Shown piece by piece: positions 20,612 to 32,285 of a stretch of 64,000 nt of DNA (its first letter is position 1; each line of letters starts with the position of its first letter). The notes below the pieces were generated by a model. The model saw nothing but the letters and a program-made list of their open reading frames with translations. It did not search any database and was not told where the DNA came from. The translations under genes and the position numbers were made by a program. Source of the DNA: Carposina sasakii (taxonomy: Eukaryota; Arthropoda; Insecta; Lepidoptera; Carposinidae). Where the stretch lies: the NCBI GenBank assembly GCA_014607495.2, contig CP053155.1, forward strand, positions 13,950,001 to 14,014,000, read 5' to 3'.

Positions 20612-21331
20612 CTAGTGGACGCCCGCGACTTCATCCGCGTGGACTACAGAAAAAACAAAATGTCGAAATTATCCGGGATAAAACATTTCCCCGGGATAAA
20701 AGTAGCCTATATGTTAAGTGGGACCTGTCACAATACTGGGTGTCAAAAGACAACTTTGTTCTTTTAATACCTCGTATTCTTTGTAACATCATGATCATTT
20801 TTTTCTATGGAAGCACCCCTGGGAAACCACGGGTTTCCAAGATATTGAGGTCCAAAGTTACATTAATATTATCATTTTTTTTACATAAGTCCATCTAAAA
20901 TCGGTTAACAAATATTTTTTTCAAAGAATATCATGTTATAATGTTAGTTTTGTAGGTACATTGTACTTTGCGCATCAAACGAATACGTTGCTTGCAATAA
21001 AATGACAGTATTTTTTCATAGTTTTTTTGTCGTTTCCCAGGGTTGGCTCCATAGAAGAAAATTATCGTAACCTTACAAAGAATACGAGGTATTAAAAAAA
21101 CGTTGTCTTTTTACACCCTGTATATTCCTGAAAACTGCATCAAAATCGGTTCAGCCGTTTCTGAGATTAGCGTGCACAAACGGACAGACAGACAAATCGA
21201 CAAACATACAAAAATTCCAAAAATCATTGTTATGGGTACTATTGCGTTAATAAAGGTCTCCTATAATATTTTTTCTCATATATCTTCCATGTACAGACAG
21301 CGATCCGTTACATTTTTATTATATGTATAGA
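20612..21331 (-). mobile_element. Helitron-like element, copy 6, split by a MITE
   Basis: 20612-20735 is the 3' half (CTAGTGGACGCCCGCGACTT..) and 21121-21331 the 5' half, ending TATAGA|T. The 385-bp MITE at 20736-21120 lies between. Removing it with one TA restores the family sequence CACAATATATTCCTG seen in other copies. Confidence 0.75.
20736..21120. mobile_element. MITE, family D (complete), nested in a Helitron-like element
   Basis: CTGGGTGTCAAAAGACAAC at the left, GTTGTCTTTTTACACCCTG at the right, extended TIR through ATACCTCGTATTCTTTGTAA / TTACAAAGAATACGAGGTAT. The TA duplication (20734-20735, 21121-21122) is exact against the uninterrupted Helitron sequence. Tc1/mariner-type target preference. 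No ORF of its own. Confidence 0.85.
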
Positions 21332-21589
21332 TTGGTTACCATATCTCCCTATTTTTGTTTTTACCTACCTACCTATATTCACATGTAGGCATGCGATTAC
21401 ATTAAAGCATTAGTATTACCATATTGAACGTATAACAGGTCTCAATATTGTGTCGGAGGCGACGGAGCGTATAATCGCTGCGCACGCGCATCGTATTACA
21501 TTAGGCTTGTTTAGTTTAAATTATGTTTTGACACTACGCGGCTTTGGTATTAAAACTAAAAGTTAGTACTATTGCGATTAATATTAGTA

Positions 21590-21848
21590 TCATCATCATC
21601 ATCATCAGCCTATTGCAGTCCACTGCTGGACGTAGGCCTTCCCCAGGGCACGCCACAAGACTGCCATGGGGGGTATTTGCCCATAGTCACCACGCTGGGC
21701 AGGCGGGTTGGTGACCGCAGTTTGTATTTTATGTTGTCAACACGGGAGGCGCTGCTGCCCACCTCCCGGAAACCCTTAATCGCCTCGTACGATACCCACG
21801 GGCAGACATGGGGTGGTACGAATTCTACTCTGCCGGCACCACGCGGCC
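21590..21848 (-). mobile_element. RTE-like LINE 3' end or SINE-like unit, subfamily F (longest copy)
   Basis: A minus-strand TGATGATGATG tail follows EAYVQQWTAIG*. Upstream is GCCCAGCGTGGTGACTATGG, then GCGCCTCCCGTGTTGACAAC and the GC-rich head GCGTGGTGCCGGCAGAGTAG. Copies start repeatedly near that head (21848, 28853, 37424, 55479), so the family may be a short composite with its own 5' end rather than random LINE truncations. The 106-codon forward frame is a shadow. Confidence 0.65.
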
Positions 21849-21867
21849 AAATATTATTATATAATAA

Positions 21868-22000
21868 TGGTAAAATTCGTCATCCGAGTTAATTGACCCG
21901 ATAGCTCAGTTGGTTAGAGCAAAAGTACGGTTTGCGACAGGTCGTGAGTTCAAATCTCACTCGGGTGATTTTTTTTCATTTTCTTAATAACATTTATAAT
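21868..22000 (+). repeat. tRNA-derived SINE, family I
   Basis: The head GGTAAAATTCGTCATCCGAG is followed by a tRNA-like body: GATAGCTCAGTTGGTTAGAG (A box) and GAGTTCAAATCTC (B box), pairing ACCCGA/TCGGGT, then a T run and ATTTTCTTAATAA tail. The anticodon arm does not fold and the head is shared with 23213-23343, so it is a SINE and not a working tRNA gene. Confidence 0.75.
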
Positions 22001-22133
22001 ATAATTAAGACGGTATAAATCTATCGATAAATGTACTCGGGTGTTTTCTTTCAGTCGACGAGCTAGCATCTTGCCACTGATACTTACATCTGGCCTCGCT
22101 GTACTAAAGGAGGTTGTGATATCATTATCTTTT

Positions 22134-22560
22134 TTCAAATTCAAATTCAAAATCATTTATTCGACATGAAAGCATTAACAACTTGTTTGTCGATTGTCTA
22201 ATTATATGTTACTTTCTATGTTGGCACCCCAAAATGAAACCGCTACCAAACAAAAAAGGAGGTGAATTTAAACAACCCAAAAAAAAAATCGCAAAGCTTT
22301 TGTTTTGGCAACGGTCACCACCCCAAGGTGCGATTTGTTACGGTCTGTCAGGCATAAGTTAGCGATTCGGGGCTTAATAGCCACCAACGTGGAGCTAATA
22401 AGAGTTAAGGTCGCCTAAAGACGAAATTCAGAAGAGCTGCTACACAATTCTCCTTTATGGCAAAACCAACATTAGGTCTGACACACTGCATGATTCTACT
22501 ATTACTGTTACACTATTTCTGTGAAGTGTCACTGCTTGGAAGAAGAAATAGCAAGAAAAC
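22134..22560 (-). mobile_element. LINE 3' end, family K
   Basis: Inverted relative to 16785-17183 and colinear with it: TCGACATGAAAGCATTAACA, AAATGAAACCGCTACCAA, CGGTCACCACCCCAAGGTG, GGGGCTTAATAGCCACCAAC. The terminal TTCAAATTCAAATTC lies at 22134-22150. Confidence 0.68.
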
Positions 22561-23212
22561 TCCCAGCGACACAGTCAAAACTAAGTAACATATTAACAAA
22601 AGAATCTTACATTGGATTAGATATCAGATAATCATAGTCTGCCTATTATAGATCCTGTAGTTCCTAAAAATACTTTTTAAATACCATAGGAGAAAAATAC
22701 CATACATATATTTAGTTAACAGTTTGGCAATCGTAAAAAAAATAATTAAAAACATAGTAGGTATTCTTTTACATTTATAACTAGCTTAAACATACAAATA
22801 TCTAACAAAAGAAAGTTCCATAAAGGTTGTAATCAATCATATCGATACGTGCGAACCCGAACGAGCATTAGCGAACGCGATTTCCTTTTCCTCAGGAAAT
22901 TGCACTAGAATACGCCGTATGTCATATGTCACGCCAAATTGAAAGTTCGACATAAAGGTGTCAGCGCATTGTGATGAGTAATGTCGAGTATCCGGGGCAT
23001 AGATATAATATGTGTTTGACTGATAACAACAATTAAATATGTGGTCAACCGCTTTCTCGGATTTTTAATAGACTATTATGCTTTTTATTTTACATTTTTA
23101 CTCTGTAATACTATTTTGCTATATAATAATATGTCTTAACTTATGGGCAGAGGGTCTCTACAGTTCTCTACCATAGCGCTAAGTTTAAGCTTTACATTGC
23201 ATATAATATAAA
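22561..23212. other. intronic stretch, no recognised feature
   Basis: AT-rich; a somewhat GC-richer unique part lies around 22840-22990. No gene signal. Confidence 0.45.
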
Positions 23213-23343
23213 ATTATGAATAAAGAAATGGAAAAAATTCCTCACCCGGGTGGGAATCGAACCCACGACCTCTGCATTCCGCGTGTCAGCGCTCTCACCA
23301 CTGAGCCACCGGGTCAATTACTCGGATGACGAATTTTACCATC
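23213..23343 (-). repeat. tRNA-derived SINE, family I
   Basis: Minus strand: head, GACCCGGTGGCTCAGTGGTG (A box), GTGGGTTCGATTCCC-type B box, then GGGTGAGGAATTTTTTCC tail. A second tail piece of the same family repeats at 23545-23592 (CACCCGGGTGGGAATCGAAC), as if a partial tandem copy or a second insertion. Confidence 0.75.
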
Positions 23344-23544
23344 TCTTTTCTAAATTACATATTGGCAACGTTATTTTTCATCCCGATAGCTATACACTAG
23401 CCAAATCTCGGCAAATAAAGCTGAATCCCTCAGCACAATGTTTAAGGATGAAACGATCAACCATATCCTAACGGATTAGGTATATTAATGGAGAAGTGTT
23501 TTTATAAATTTATCTTAGTCAAGATATTATATATTATAAAATTA

Positions 23545-23592
23545 TTAATAAAGAAATGGAAAAAATTCCTCACCCGGGTGGGAATCGAACAT
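23545..23592 (-). repeat. SINE family I tail fragment
   Basis: AATAAAGAAATGGAAAAAAT and CACCCGGGTGGGAATCGAAC only; no A-box half. Confidence 0.65.
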
Positions 23593-25517
23593 TGTATATA
23601 ATCTATATAGTTTATTTTTATCTAAATCTGTTTGAAAGTTAAAGGTAGTGGAAGAAGGAATTCTATTGTACCAACCCCAAGCCAATGGGAAAATGGCTGT
23701 AAGAAAAGATACAAGTGTGGAACAGCAGAAAGAAGTATATACATATTACAAGTATATTACTATGAGTTCTAATTTTAAAATCCTTATCAAATACATAGGT
23801 AATTTAAAACCCTATCTGTAGCATTCACACGGGTGGTCCTATTAACAAGGGATACTGCTTTACTTGTCTATGCCTCGTTTACATATTCTAATTCACTAGC
23901 GCATAAATTGTCATTACTGTAATCATTCGATACATTACGGTAATCATTCGATACATTCTATCGATAACCGCGCTCGGCTCAATCGATTCGTTGATTTCAA
24001 TTCACGGCTGGACGCCTCCAAATAGTTGCATTACAAAATCTATTTGTCCGTAATTTATGGTCACTCTTTTCACGGTTAACGTGTCGTCTATAATCTATTT
24101 TTATCTGTGACTTTACTGGGTTTATCCATTTAGAGTCGTAAATAATGATTAGGTGGCCCTTATTTTGAAATTTGTTTATAATATGCACATACATAAGATT
24201 ATGCTTATCAATACTAGCCATTTGGATCTGCATTAGCATTTTCACTAATTTAAAGATTACTTATAAGATTATCGGTCGTTCTCAGATTAAAGATGACGCT
24301 CATTGAAATACAATATTTTTTTTGCTCAAACTAGAGCTTAAAATACAATTGGACAGCAAGTACATTGACCTATAAATCCATTTTAAACTTACATAATGAG
24401 ATCATACAAAGAATAGTAAGTGTGGATTTATTTATTTGTAACACTAGGTGTGCCGTCATTTTCGTTAATTATCCCGGTATAGCTGACAACCAACAATAAA
24501 TCTTATACTCAACATATTGAGCTGGAACTCCAAAGTATATCATAGTAACATACGTCGTTCGGTTTTGAGTTTAAAGTCTATTTTAAATGGTGGCGTTCGC
24601 TCGGTGTCGCCTTCAGAATCGTCAATGTAAATCGAACGTTTAGTGCGTGTATAAGTAGCGATCGAGCTAGTACTGACGACTAGTGCTAAACCGATGCGAT
24701 GAAATGCAAACGATGCACGGCGAATACTAAACGCTTTTTGAGTAAACAATGTTTTAGTTTCGATGAGTCGGTGCCGTTTCGTGATCGTAAATATATGGAA
24801 AATCCAATATTTCCGTGACTCGAATGGAATGCAGTTCTGAATGCATTTTCGTTATAGTTTTAAAGAAACTTGTTTGTAATCTTGTTTGATGTTTATTTAA
24901 GTTGGTGTTTTACTTTAGTTTGTGGTTTAGTTGGCAATGAAAAATAAGGTAGAACATAGTTTAGATGTTTATTTATAGGGTGGATCATAATCAATAGAAC
25001 TCTTGAATATCTTCTAACACACATATATATATATATATATAGGTGTAGTCACATTATCCCCCAAAGAGCTTGGGGAGTAGTGTGCAAATTAAACATCCAC
25101 TTTTCGTCTGTTAGCTTCACGTGCTATAAGGTGAGCCTACAGTCGCTTTTAGTGCATAAATACGACGATCTAGCTACCGATGACGAATCCAATTGAAAAT
25201 GTTTTCGAGTAATTCAAAATAGGTATTTTAAGCTATTAGCGTCAGAGCCTCGTCCGTTAAATAGCATATACCCTTCTTCAACTTCAATATTTATTTAGAA
25301 GCCCCTTTAGTAGCCTATAAGCCGGTGACATAAGTTATTTGACGCATATAAATCCAGCCGGGTATCGATTGATGGTTGGTTAGAAAAGCGCGTATACAAA
25401 TTGTGAGAGCTAGGCACGCGCGAGGCTAGGGCTGAGGGAATAGAAGGAAACTCTAAAATCAGCGGTTTAGACTCTACATTGAATCTCAGTCAATGAGAAC
25501 GAAGCATCTTATATGTA
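23593..25517. other. long TE-poor intronic block
   Basis: No repeat family was named. GC-richer unique DNA at 24540-24790 (including GTGTATAAGTAGCGATCGAG) gives a chance minus-strand frame. An (AT)n run lies at 25022-25042. Possible regulatory DNA, not demonstrable here. Confidence 0.4.
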
Positions 25518-25625
25518 TACTAGCGGGAATTATCACCCGCATCAAAATCCGTTGCGTAGTAGTTTGAAAGATCTAAGCATACATAGGGACAGACAGACAG
25601 ACAGCGGGGAGCGACTTTGTTTGAT
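25518..25625 (-). mobile_element. Helitron-like family T, partial
   Basis: CATCAAAATCCGTTGCGTAG, GTTTGAAAGATCTAAGCATA and AGCGACTTTGTTT match the 20158 copy inverted. It begins at ACTAGCGGG, consistent with a CTAG end. Confidence 0.45.
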
Positions 25626-26097
25626 CATGTTATGTTATTTAGTGATATAAGAATTTAACGCAGATATTTTGCTAGAAGTAGAACAAATTACCCAAATATA
25701 GCAGGCAATGTATTCATTCCCAAACATACAAAGTAACATTCAGTCGCAGCCCTAGAAAAGTAACTTTGAAGGATATACCGCCGTCCAGCGACTTTCAAAA
25801 TGCCCGACGTCACACCGGCGTATGCGCCAGTCAGTATTGTATTATAATTCGAGCCGTGTATCGAATAACTTGCCGATACCACAATCGATTATCGTTAGGG
25901 CTGCTAAATTCTAAAATTATGTTGCACTGTTCTTCACAACTTTGTTTGTTAATCAAAGTATACGGAATACTATTTTCAGTAATAGACAAAATACGTTATT
26001 TTAGCATGAGCATAATCTGACTTGAAGTGTTGACTTTTTCATTGATTTACCACTTTCATCTCAAAGTAAATATAATCCGTATCGGCTCCAGCCCCCC

Positions 26098-26244
26098 TAG
26101 CATGACCACGCATCGTGGATATCGTATCGTACGATATCGTATTGTCTCTATACAAAATTCAACATGGCGGCTATATTTATCGTAATTAGACAGGCTAAAT
26201 GTCGATAAATCGGTTTATTATATCGTGTTTAACAGGTCATGCTA
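26098..26244 (+). mobile_element. 147-bp MITE, family R
   Basis: The TIRs TAGCATGACC / GGTCATGCTA bound exactly 147 bp. The interior has ATCGTATCGTACGATATCGT and GACAGGCTAAATGTCGATAA. An inverted copy of the same length is at 61508-61654. No ORF; superfamily not assigned. Confidence 0.7.
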
Positions 26245-26557
26245 CTTGAGCAGGTTTATAAATAATAATAATAAGTGTGTGGCTCTTGGTGTGGCATAAC
26301 GCAAGAATAATTAGTAACTGTTTTAACATAAAAGCTTCATTTTTATATCTTCAAAATGTACTTTACTAGCTGTTATCCGTTTGTTCACATGTACAGAATG
26401 TAGTATGTAGCCTACCTATGTCCTTCTCTTTACTCGCAATTATATATCTTCAAGAAGATTGGATTTAGTAAATAAAGCGTAAAGAGGTAAAAAAACAAAC
26501 AAACATTCGCAATTATGGGGATTTTCCTTCGCACAATATTTAATTTCTTATTTAAAA

Positions 26558-26718
26558 CTAGTGGACGCCCGCGACTCCGTCCGCGTGGACTGCAGAAAAA
26601 ATGTCGAAATTATACCTGTCACAATATATTCCCGAAAACTGCATCGAAATTGGTTCAGCCGTTTCTGAGATTAGTGTGCACAAACATAGAGACGTTTCAA
26701 TTTTATTATGCGTACAGA
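26558..26718 (-). mobile_element. Helitron-like element, copy 7, internally deleted
   Basis: CTAGTGGACGCCCGCGACTC (3' end) to TACAGA|T (5' end). Middle blocks are missing: ATTATACCTGTCACAATAT joins across a deletion of the CCGGGATAAAAA segment, and the ATCATT..ATCTTCC part is absent. Confidence 0.58.
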
Positions 26719-28510
26719 TAAAGTTGGCAACCCTACTTATCATCCCTATTGAAATAGTTTTAGTAACTAAAACCTGAGTTATCGCGAGATTGAGACTTGA
26801 GAATCGATGGTTTATCGAATGACGATTTAGTAGAGATTTAGTGGAGTTATATGTATTTTGATGTTAAGTCCTAGTTATGTTTAAGCTAGTATTATGGACT
26901 ATTTGTCAGGATGTGGCAAACGGATTGTTTATAGGACTTAGTTTTGAACTCGTACTTCAGTTGCTACGAGTACATCGCGTTACTTTGTGTATACGTGAAC
27001 AGATTACGGGATAAAACATTGGGGGTAAAAGTATTTCTTGCGATATTGAAGTAGTCTTTCTTTGAATATATATTTTTTTAATTATACTTTATTTTAAAGT
27101 GATACATTTCTGTGGGATTGAGATACAAATATTAGGCTTATGTACATCATATTCTCAGTAGTACTTCTAGCTAGGGCCACCTAGAGTAGTATATTAAAAG
27201 TAAAAAAAACCGCATATAAGACATCAACGAGTCAGCATAGCAAATTGTAAGTACTTATAGATTATGATAATACCTTCCTAAATTATAAAATTATAAGACC
27301 CTATGGGAAATTATTTAATATAGCATTTACCTAAGGATATAGTGAGATAGTATTTTTTCCATTAGTAGAATAAACCCCCTTATAGCAAGTTGGTATTAGC
27401 ATAATAAACCCCCTCCTAGCAAGTCGGGTTTAAATTAAACCATCTAACTGTGCTTAAACGAGCTTGCTTTCGCTCTAATAAACTAAGCACACAAACGTAA
27501 GCACTCATTAGAAGAACAAACATAGAACATAGTTACATACGCCATAATGTCTGTTTGTCTCGCACATGAAGGAAGTACGAAAATGAGCTGGTCTTGTCTT
27601 TGTTTGTAGAAAATTGGGTCACATTTGTGCGGGTGATAAGATGAAGGGTAGATTATGATAGGAAGTAAATTAAATTAAGCCGGTGATTGGTTATGATGGG
27701 AGGGAAAATAAGTCAACCCAGTGATTAGTTAATATTGCCATGTGTACTTTGTATTAATCATTAACTCTTTGTCGTTGATTTAATTGTTGCCATTTTTATT
27801 TATTTGTACATTCTGTCAAGCACACGTTGGAGTTTTACGGTGATAATGAAAATGAGAGAGATACATACGAGAAAGATTTTATTATTCTACTATATATATA
27901 TATATTAGAGATTGTAGCGAAATTACTTTCTAGGTACTAAGAAACAATTGGAAATTATTCAAGTACAACATTAAACACTTAAAGTTTATTAACTGAGACT
28001 TATGCTATGAGACAGTATTCTCATTCTCAATATACATAAACCTTTCTAGTTAAATACACATTATCATAAAGTAAAGATATATAGGATCGAATAGTTATAG
28101 CGGAATTACAATATAAAAATGTACTTAGCTTTGATCCACACTGTACCACTGACACAATAACACTCAAACAACCCTCGACCAGTTTTCGTTATTTATACCC
28201 TGCTTCGTACGACTATCATGGCGACCAACCTCATCCGGTTGGCGCCAAAACGAATTAATTACAAATACAGAAATATATTTGAAATTATCATGTATGAGGT
28301 GTACACCTCTTCAATTATATCTACTCTATGGTCTCTACTACATTAAGAAATGACTCGTTTCTTTGGAAATACCTTTAGGTACGCAAATAATAGTTTATAG
28401 CAATGGTTAATGTAGAACAGTAAAACAATTCGTGAATATAATGAGATCCTGTGCTGATGCGGGGCTTCACTAGAATACATCAACTGCATCTCTTTCCGGG
28501 CATGTCGCCT
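26719..28510. other. intronic stretch with a local near-repeat
   Basis: AATAAACCCCCTTATAGCAA and AATAAACCCCCTCCTAGCAA occur about 37 bp apart (27369-27431). (AT)n lies near 27893-27906. 27910-28310 is unique-looking and includes TCATCCGGTTGGCGCC. I could not show LTR ends. No gene. Confidence 0.4.
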
Positions 28511-28515
28511 ACGAC

Positions 28516-28648
28516 GCCTACATCCAGCAGTGGACTGCAATATGCTGATGATGACATTTTTAATACAAGTTGCTTAGTTGACCCCTATAAGCAACTTGTA
28601 TTAAAAATGTCATCATCAGCCTATTGCAGTCCACTGCTGGATGTAGGC
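28516..28648. repeat. long hairpin made from two tail-to-tail LINE 3' ends
   Basis: Left arm 28516-28576 (GCCTACATCCAGCAGTGG..TTAATACAAGTTGCTTA) and right arm 28588-28648 are inverted copies with about one mismatch over 61 bp and an 11-bp loop. Each arm holds the end of an F-family LINE (GTGGACTGCAAT.., TGATGATG) plus about 23 bp of identical non-LINE flank. Confidence 0.85.
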
Positions 28649-28853
28649 CTCCCCCAGGGCACGCCACAAGACTGCCATGGGGGTTATTTGGCCATAGCCA
28701 CCACGCTAGGCAGGCGGATTGGTGACCGCAGTTTGTATTTCGGACTATGTTGTCTACACGGGAGGCGCTGCTGCCCACCTCCCGGAAACCCTTAACCGCC
28801 TCGTACGACATGGGGTGGTACGAATTGTACTCTGCCGGCACCACGCGGCCAAT
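28608..28853 (-). mobile_element. RTE-like LINE 3' end or SINE-like unit, subfamily F
   Basis: Colinear with 21590-21848, from the tail to the GTGGTGCCGGCAGAG head, lacking about 18 bp in the CGATACCCACGGGCAGAC segment. Its tail forms the right arm of the hairpin at 28516-28648. Confidence 0.65.
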
Positions 28854-29620
28854 TGAAAATGTAAATAAATAAATATTTTAAGAAACAAAGTTGCCGATTG
28901 CGTGAAAAATTTGTATACCTTCAATATATATTTTCTATATTTTTCGCAATAGTGAAAACAAACATAAATCTTATCTACTGTTAAATAATTAAGAACAAAC
29001 TGTGATAAAGTGAATAAGTTTAGATTGTTATCTTTAAAAAAATATATGATATGCTATATAAATATCCAAAAAAAAAGCTTCCAATTAGAGTGGAAAAAGT
29101 TTTAAATGATCTAATTAGAAATCAGAGATGTTTTGATAAACCTAATTAAATTATCACATCTCCATCTTTCATCAAACTCGTTTTGACCATGAATGACTTC
29201 AGATTTAAATCTCGGATAATTTGTTATCCCTGATAAGTACATTTTTTGTCAATAAAAACTCAGGAACAATTACAAGCTAATGCCAGGGAATTTGTCTGTG
29301 TCAGCTATTACAAAATGTAAGAGAAAGGGTATTTAAATTATTTTCGAGAATATTAAAACTCCTTTTGTTATTAAGACTCCCCCCCTATATAAAACTAATC
29401 ACATAGATCCTCCACTGTGACATATACTATTCATTTATATGCGATAATTTCTTATTCAGTAGCAATATTTCGGCGTGCTTTTGATCTTTGAAAAACCTTC
29501 CGTTAATTATTAATAATGATATAATTTGAAATGTTATATCAATTTAAATTAATGTATGCATACATTTTACAGATAATAACGTGGTAATAAAATTAGATTT
29601 TTAGGTAATTAATAATCATA
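28854..29620. other. intronic stretch, no recognised feature
   Basis: AT-rich with homopolymer runs. No gene or named repeat. Confidence 0.45.
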
Positions 29621-30004
29621 AAGAAGCTCAAGATCGCACAGCGAGCGATGGAGAGAGCCATGCTCAGGATCTCTGTGTGATCGAATCAGAAATGAGGAGA
29701 TCCGCAGACGTACAAAGATCACCGACATAGCTCAACGGTACAGCAAGCTGAAGTGGCAATGGGCAGGGTACATAGCTCGAAGAACTGATGGCTGATGGAG
29801 CCGGAAAGTTGTCGAGTGGATACCACGTATCGGCAAACGCAGCGTGGGAAGCCCACCCGCGAGGTGGACGGACGACCTGGCCAAGGTCGTGGGCGTCGGT
29901 TGGATGTAGGCTGCTTCCGACCGGTCGGAGTTGAGGTTATTGGGTGAGGCCTATGTCCAACAGTGGGCTTTCCAGGGCTGTAAATGATGATGTTGATGAT
30001 GATG
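29621..30004 (+). mobile_element. RTE-like LINE 3' end, subfamily G (longest copy)
   Basis: Encodes, with stops and a frameshift, KLKIAQRAMERAMLRISV, then RTKITDIAQRYSKLKWQWAG, IPRIGKRSVGSPPARWTDDL, GEAYVQQW and a TGATGATGATG tail. This is the connection-to-C-terminus region of RTE-type reverse transcriptases. Not functional. Confidence 0.78.
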
Positions 30005-30413
30005 AGGTTATTAATAATTTATAGCTTGCAAATGTTGCTGTGAATCGGGTAAAATAATACAAAATTATCATACATACATAACCTCATGCTTATGTCCCAT
30101 AGGGGAGGTAGAGACTACATATCTCCATTTAGTATGTTCCAAACATACCTCTTTCGCATCATCCACATTCATCAAATTCTTCATACATGCTCGCTATTAT
30201 TAAGGAAATTAAATTTATGTCAAAAGTTAATTATAAACAATAGCCGTGTCACTACAAAAGAACTTAAACATTGTTTAAGGTAAACATTGACTAATTTTGA
30301 CAAATATGTCCATAAAATTTGCTTCCAAAAGCCATTTTTAAACAATGTCTAACTTTTATCACTGAGATTAAAGTTTTAACAAGTTGGTTAATCAACAAGA
30401 TAAATCTAAGCTT

Positions 30414-30606
30414 CATCATCATCATCATCAGCCTATTGCAGTCCACTGCTGGACGTAGGCCTCCCCCAGGGCACGCCACAAGACTGCCATGGGGGGTATT
30501 TGCCCATAGTCACCAGTGCCCCGGTAGTGCCCAGGCAGGCAGTTTGTATTTTGGACTACGTTGTCAACACGGGAGGCGCTGCTGCCCACCTTCCGGAAAC
30601 CCTTAA
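30414..30606 (-). mobile_element. RTE-like LINE 3' end, subfamily F (truncated)
   Basis: ATCATCATCATCAGCCTATT at the tail, then the family sequence with a local change (CCAGTGCCCCGGTAGTGCCC) and loss of about 25 bp. It stops at CCGGAAACCCTTAATC. Confidence 0.65.
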
Positions 30607-31631
30607 TCTAAATCTAAGCTTATTGGCAGCTATATCCAAATCCAATGTAAATATTGTCGTCATAAATATTTGGTTAATATCATTAATCCATATCTCACAT
30701 CGATTTTAATCACTGTAATATAAATTCTCAAATATCAACGTATAATCACCGTAGTAGACAGTTCATTACAGGACTTTTATATTACTGGTAGTTGCTTGCA
30801 GTTGGAGACATTAGAATAAACTAATGACTTGTATTTCTAGTGTATATTATTCTATTATTTCTAGTGTATTATGTAGGTTGAGAAAAATACGCATTACTTA
30901 TATACTTATTATTTACATCAACCTTAAATGTATCAAATTTTTCCTTTTATTCGTTCGCGAAATTTCCATAAAAATAGATAACAAAATACATTCTACATAT
31001 AGTATACATATATAAGGTACATAAAGTAATATTCTTTCCGATTTTTCGTTAGAAATTTTTATGCTTCATCATCTAAAATGCTCTTGACAAGTAGCACATT
31101 TCTTTAATGTATGACAATGCCCCCTGTATGAATATGCCCCATAAACTTTTTTCAGACTACTACACACCTTATACTATGCTGACATCGTGTCGCCAAGCAA
31201 ACAGGCCAATTAGATCACTCTCTATCGATGTAAATATCAATCGTGATCACTAAAACTCAGTTTTATCATTAACGACTGCTCACTAATGGCATTATTCATC
31301 TAATACCGCTCTAAAAGGGTTGTTAAACCTTAGAAAATTTATTGACCCCATAGATAATTTTATGTAGTTTTATTGACGGTTATTTGGATCAATGGATATA
31401 AAATACAGCCTGTTCAATGATTGGCGGACCGTATTTCACGAACGTACTGATTCTTTGATCTAGCGACCTATGTGACTACGCCTTTAACTGTTAAAAAATG
31501 TTATATTTGTGCTTGAAAAGCGGAGGTAGGCTGACCCCTTACAACGCCAGACTTAAGAGGTTATCTGGTGAAAAGTATATGTATAATTTGCATACTATAC
31601 GTATGCATACTATAGACTATACGTACCTATA
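30607..31631. other. intronic stretch, no recognised feature
   Basis: AT-rich. GTAGGCTGACCCCTTACAAC near 31526 belongs to a weak dispersed motif also at 18620 and 25125. No gene. Confidence 0.42.
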
Positions 31632-31760
31632 CAGAGTGTAACAAAAGGGGAATGTTAAGCAAATAGGTATGATATCAGCCGAACTGTAGAGAACCTATTC
31701 CCAAAATTTGAAGTTCGAAATCACATGTTTATTCTTCAGGATTCTTTCTGTTACATTATA
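31632..31760. mobile_element. MITE, family B, truncated
   Basis: CAGAGTGTAACAAAAGGGG after TA, through ATCACATGTTTATTCTTCAG; the right arm is missing. Confidence 0.6.
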
Positions 31761-31814
31761 TGTGCGTATTTAAAAAAAAAACTGTGTATAATTTATTTTC
31801 CATTGTCACTCTCA

Positions 31815-32115
31815 CGACTAAAACGAATCTAATGATACCTCTCAACCTCAAATGCGACAACTCGTTTAGGCCTGGGAAGTCCACTGCTGGAACATAGGCC
31901 TCCCTCAAGAACCTCCATATCGACCGGTCGGAAGCAGCCTGCATCCAACCGACGCCCGCGACCTTGGCCAGGTCGTCCGTCTATCTCGCGGGTGGTCTTC
32001 CCACGCTTGCGTTTGCCGATACGTGGTATCCACCCTAGAACTTTCCGGGTCCATCGGCCATCAGTTCTTCGAGCTATGTGCCTTGCCCATTGCCATTTTA
32101 GCTTGCTGGATCGTT
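31815..32115 (-). mobile_element. RTE-like LINE 3' end, subfamily G, beside dispersed repeat Y
   Basis: 31868-32115 is the complement of WQWARHIAR..GKR.VG.PP..RWTDDLAKVAGVGWMQAASD. The adjacent 31815-31867 (AAATGCGACAACTCGTTTA) recurs at 47709-47763, next to a different LINE tail. Confidence 0.68.
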
Positions 32116-32285
32116 TTTGTCATACAAGCAAATAATTTTTAATTAATGTATACTTAGGTACCTATTTAAACGTGTGTATTCGAATGAGTTTAGGTAGGTT
32201 GAAAATTTAGAAAAGTTGAAATGCGTTTGACCCAGTGGCGCTGCGATCGCGTTCCAGCAACGCTGCTGACAGGTCGCTAGTTATA

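Noticed and set aside
21898..21968. tRNA gene with A and B boxes
   Set aside because: The anticodon arm does not pair, and the sequence carries the same non-tRNA head and tail as 23213-23343, so it is a tRNA-derived SINE.
27900..28320. Possible solo LTR
   Set aside because: No matching TG..CA ends or target duplication could be found.
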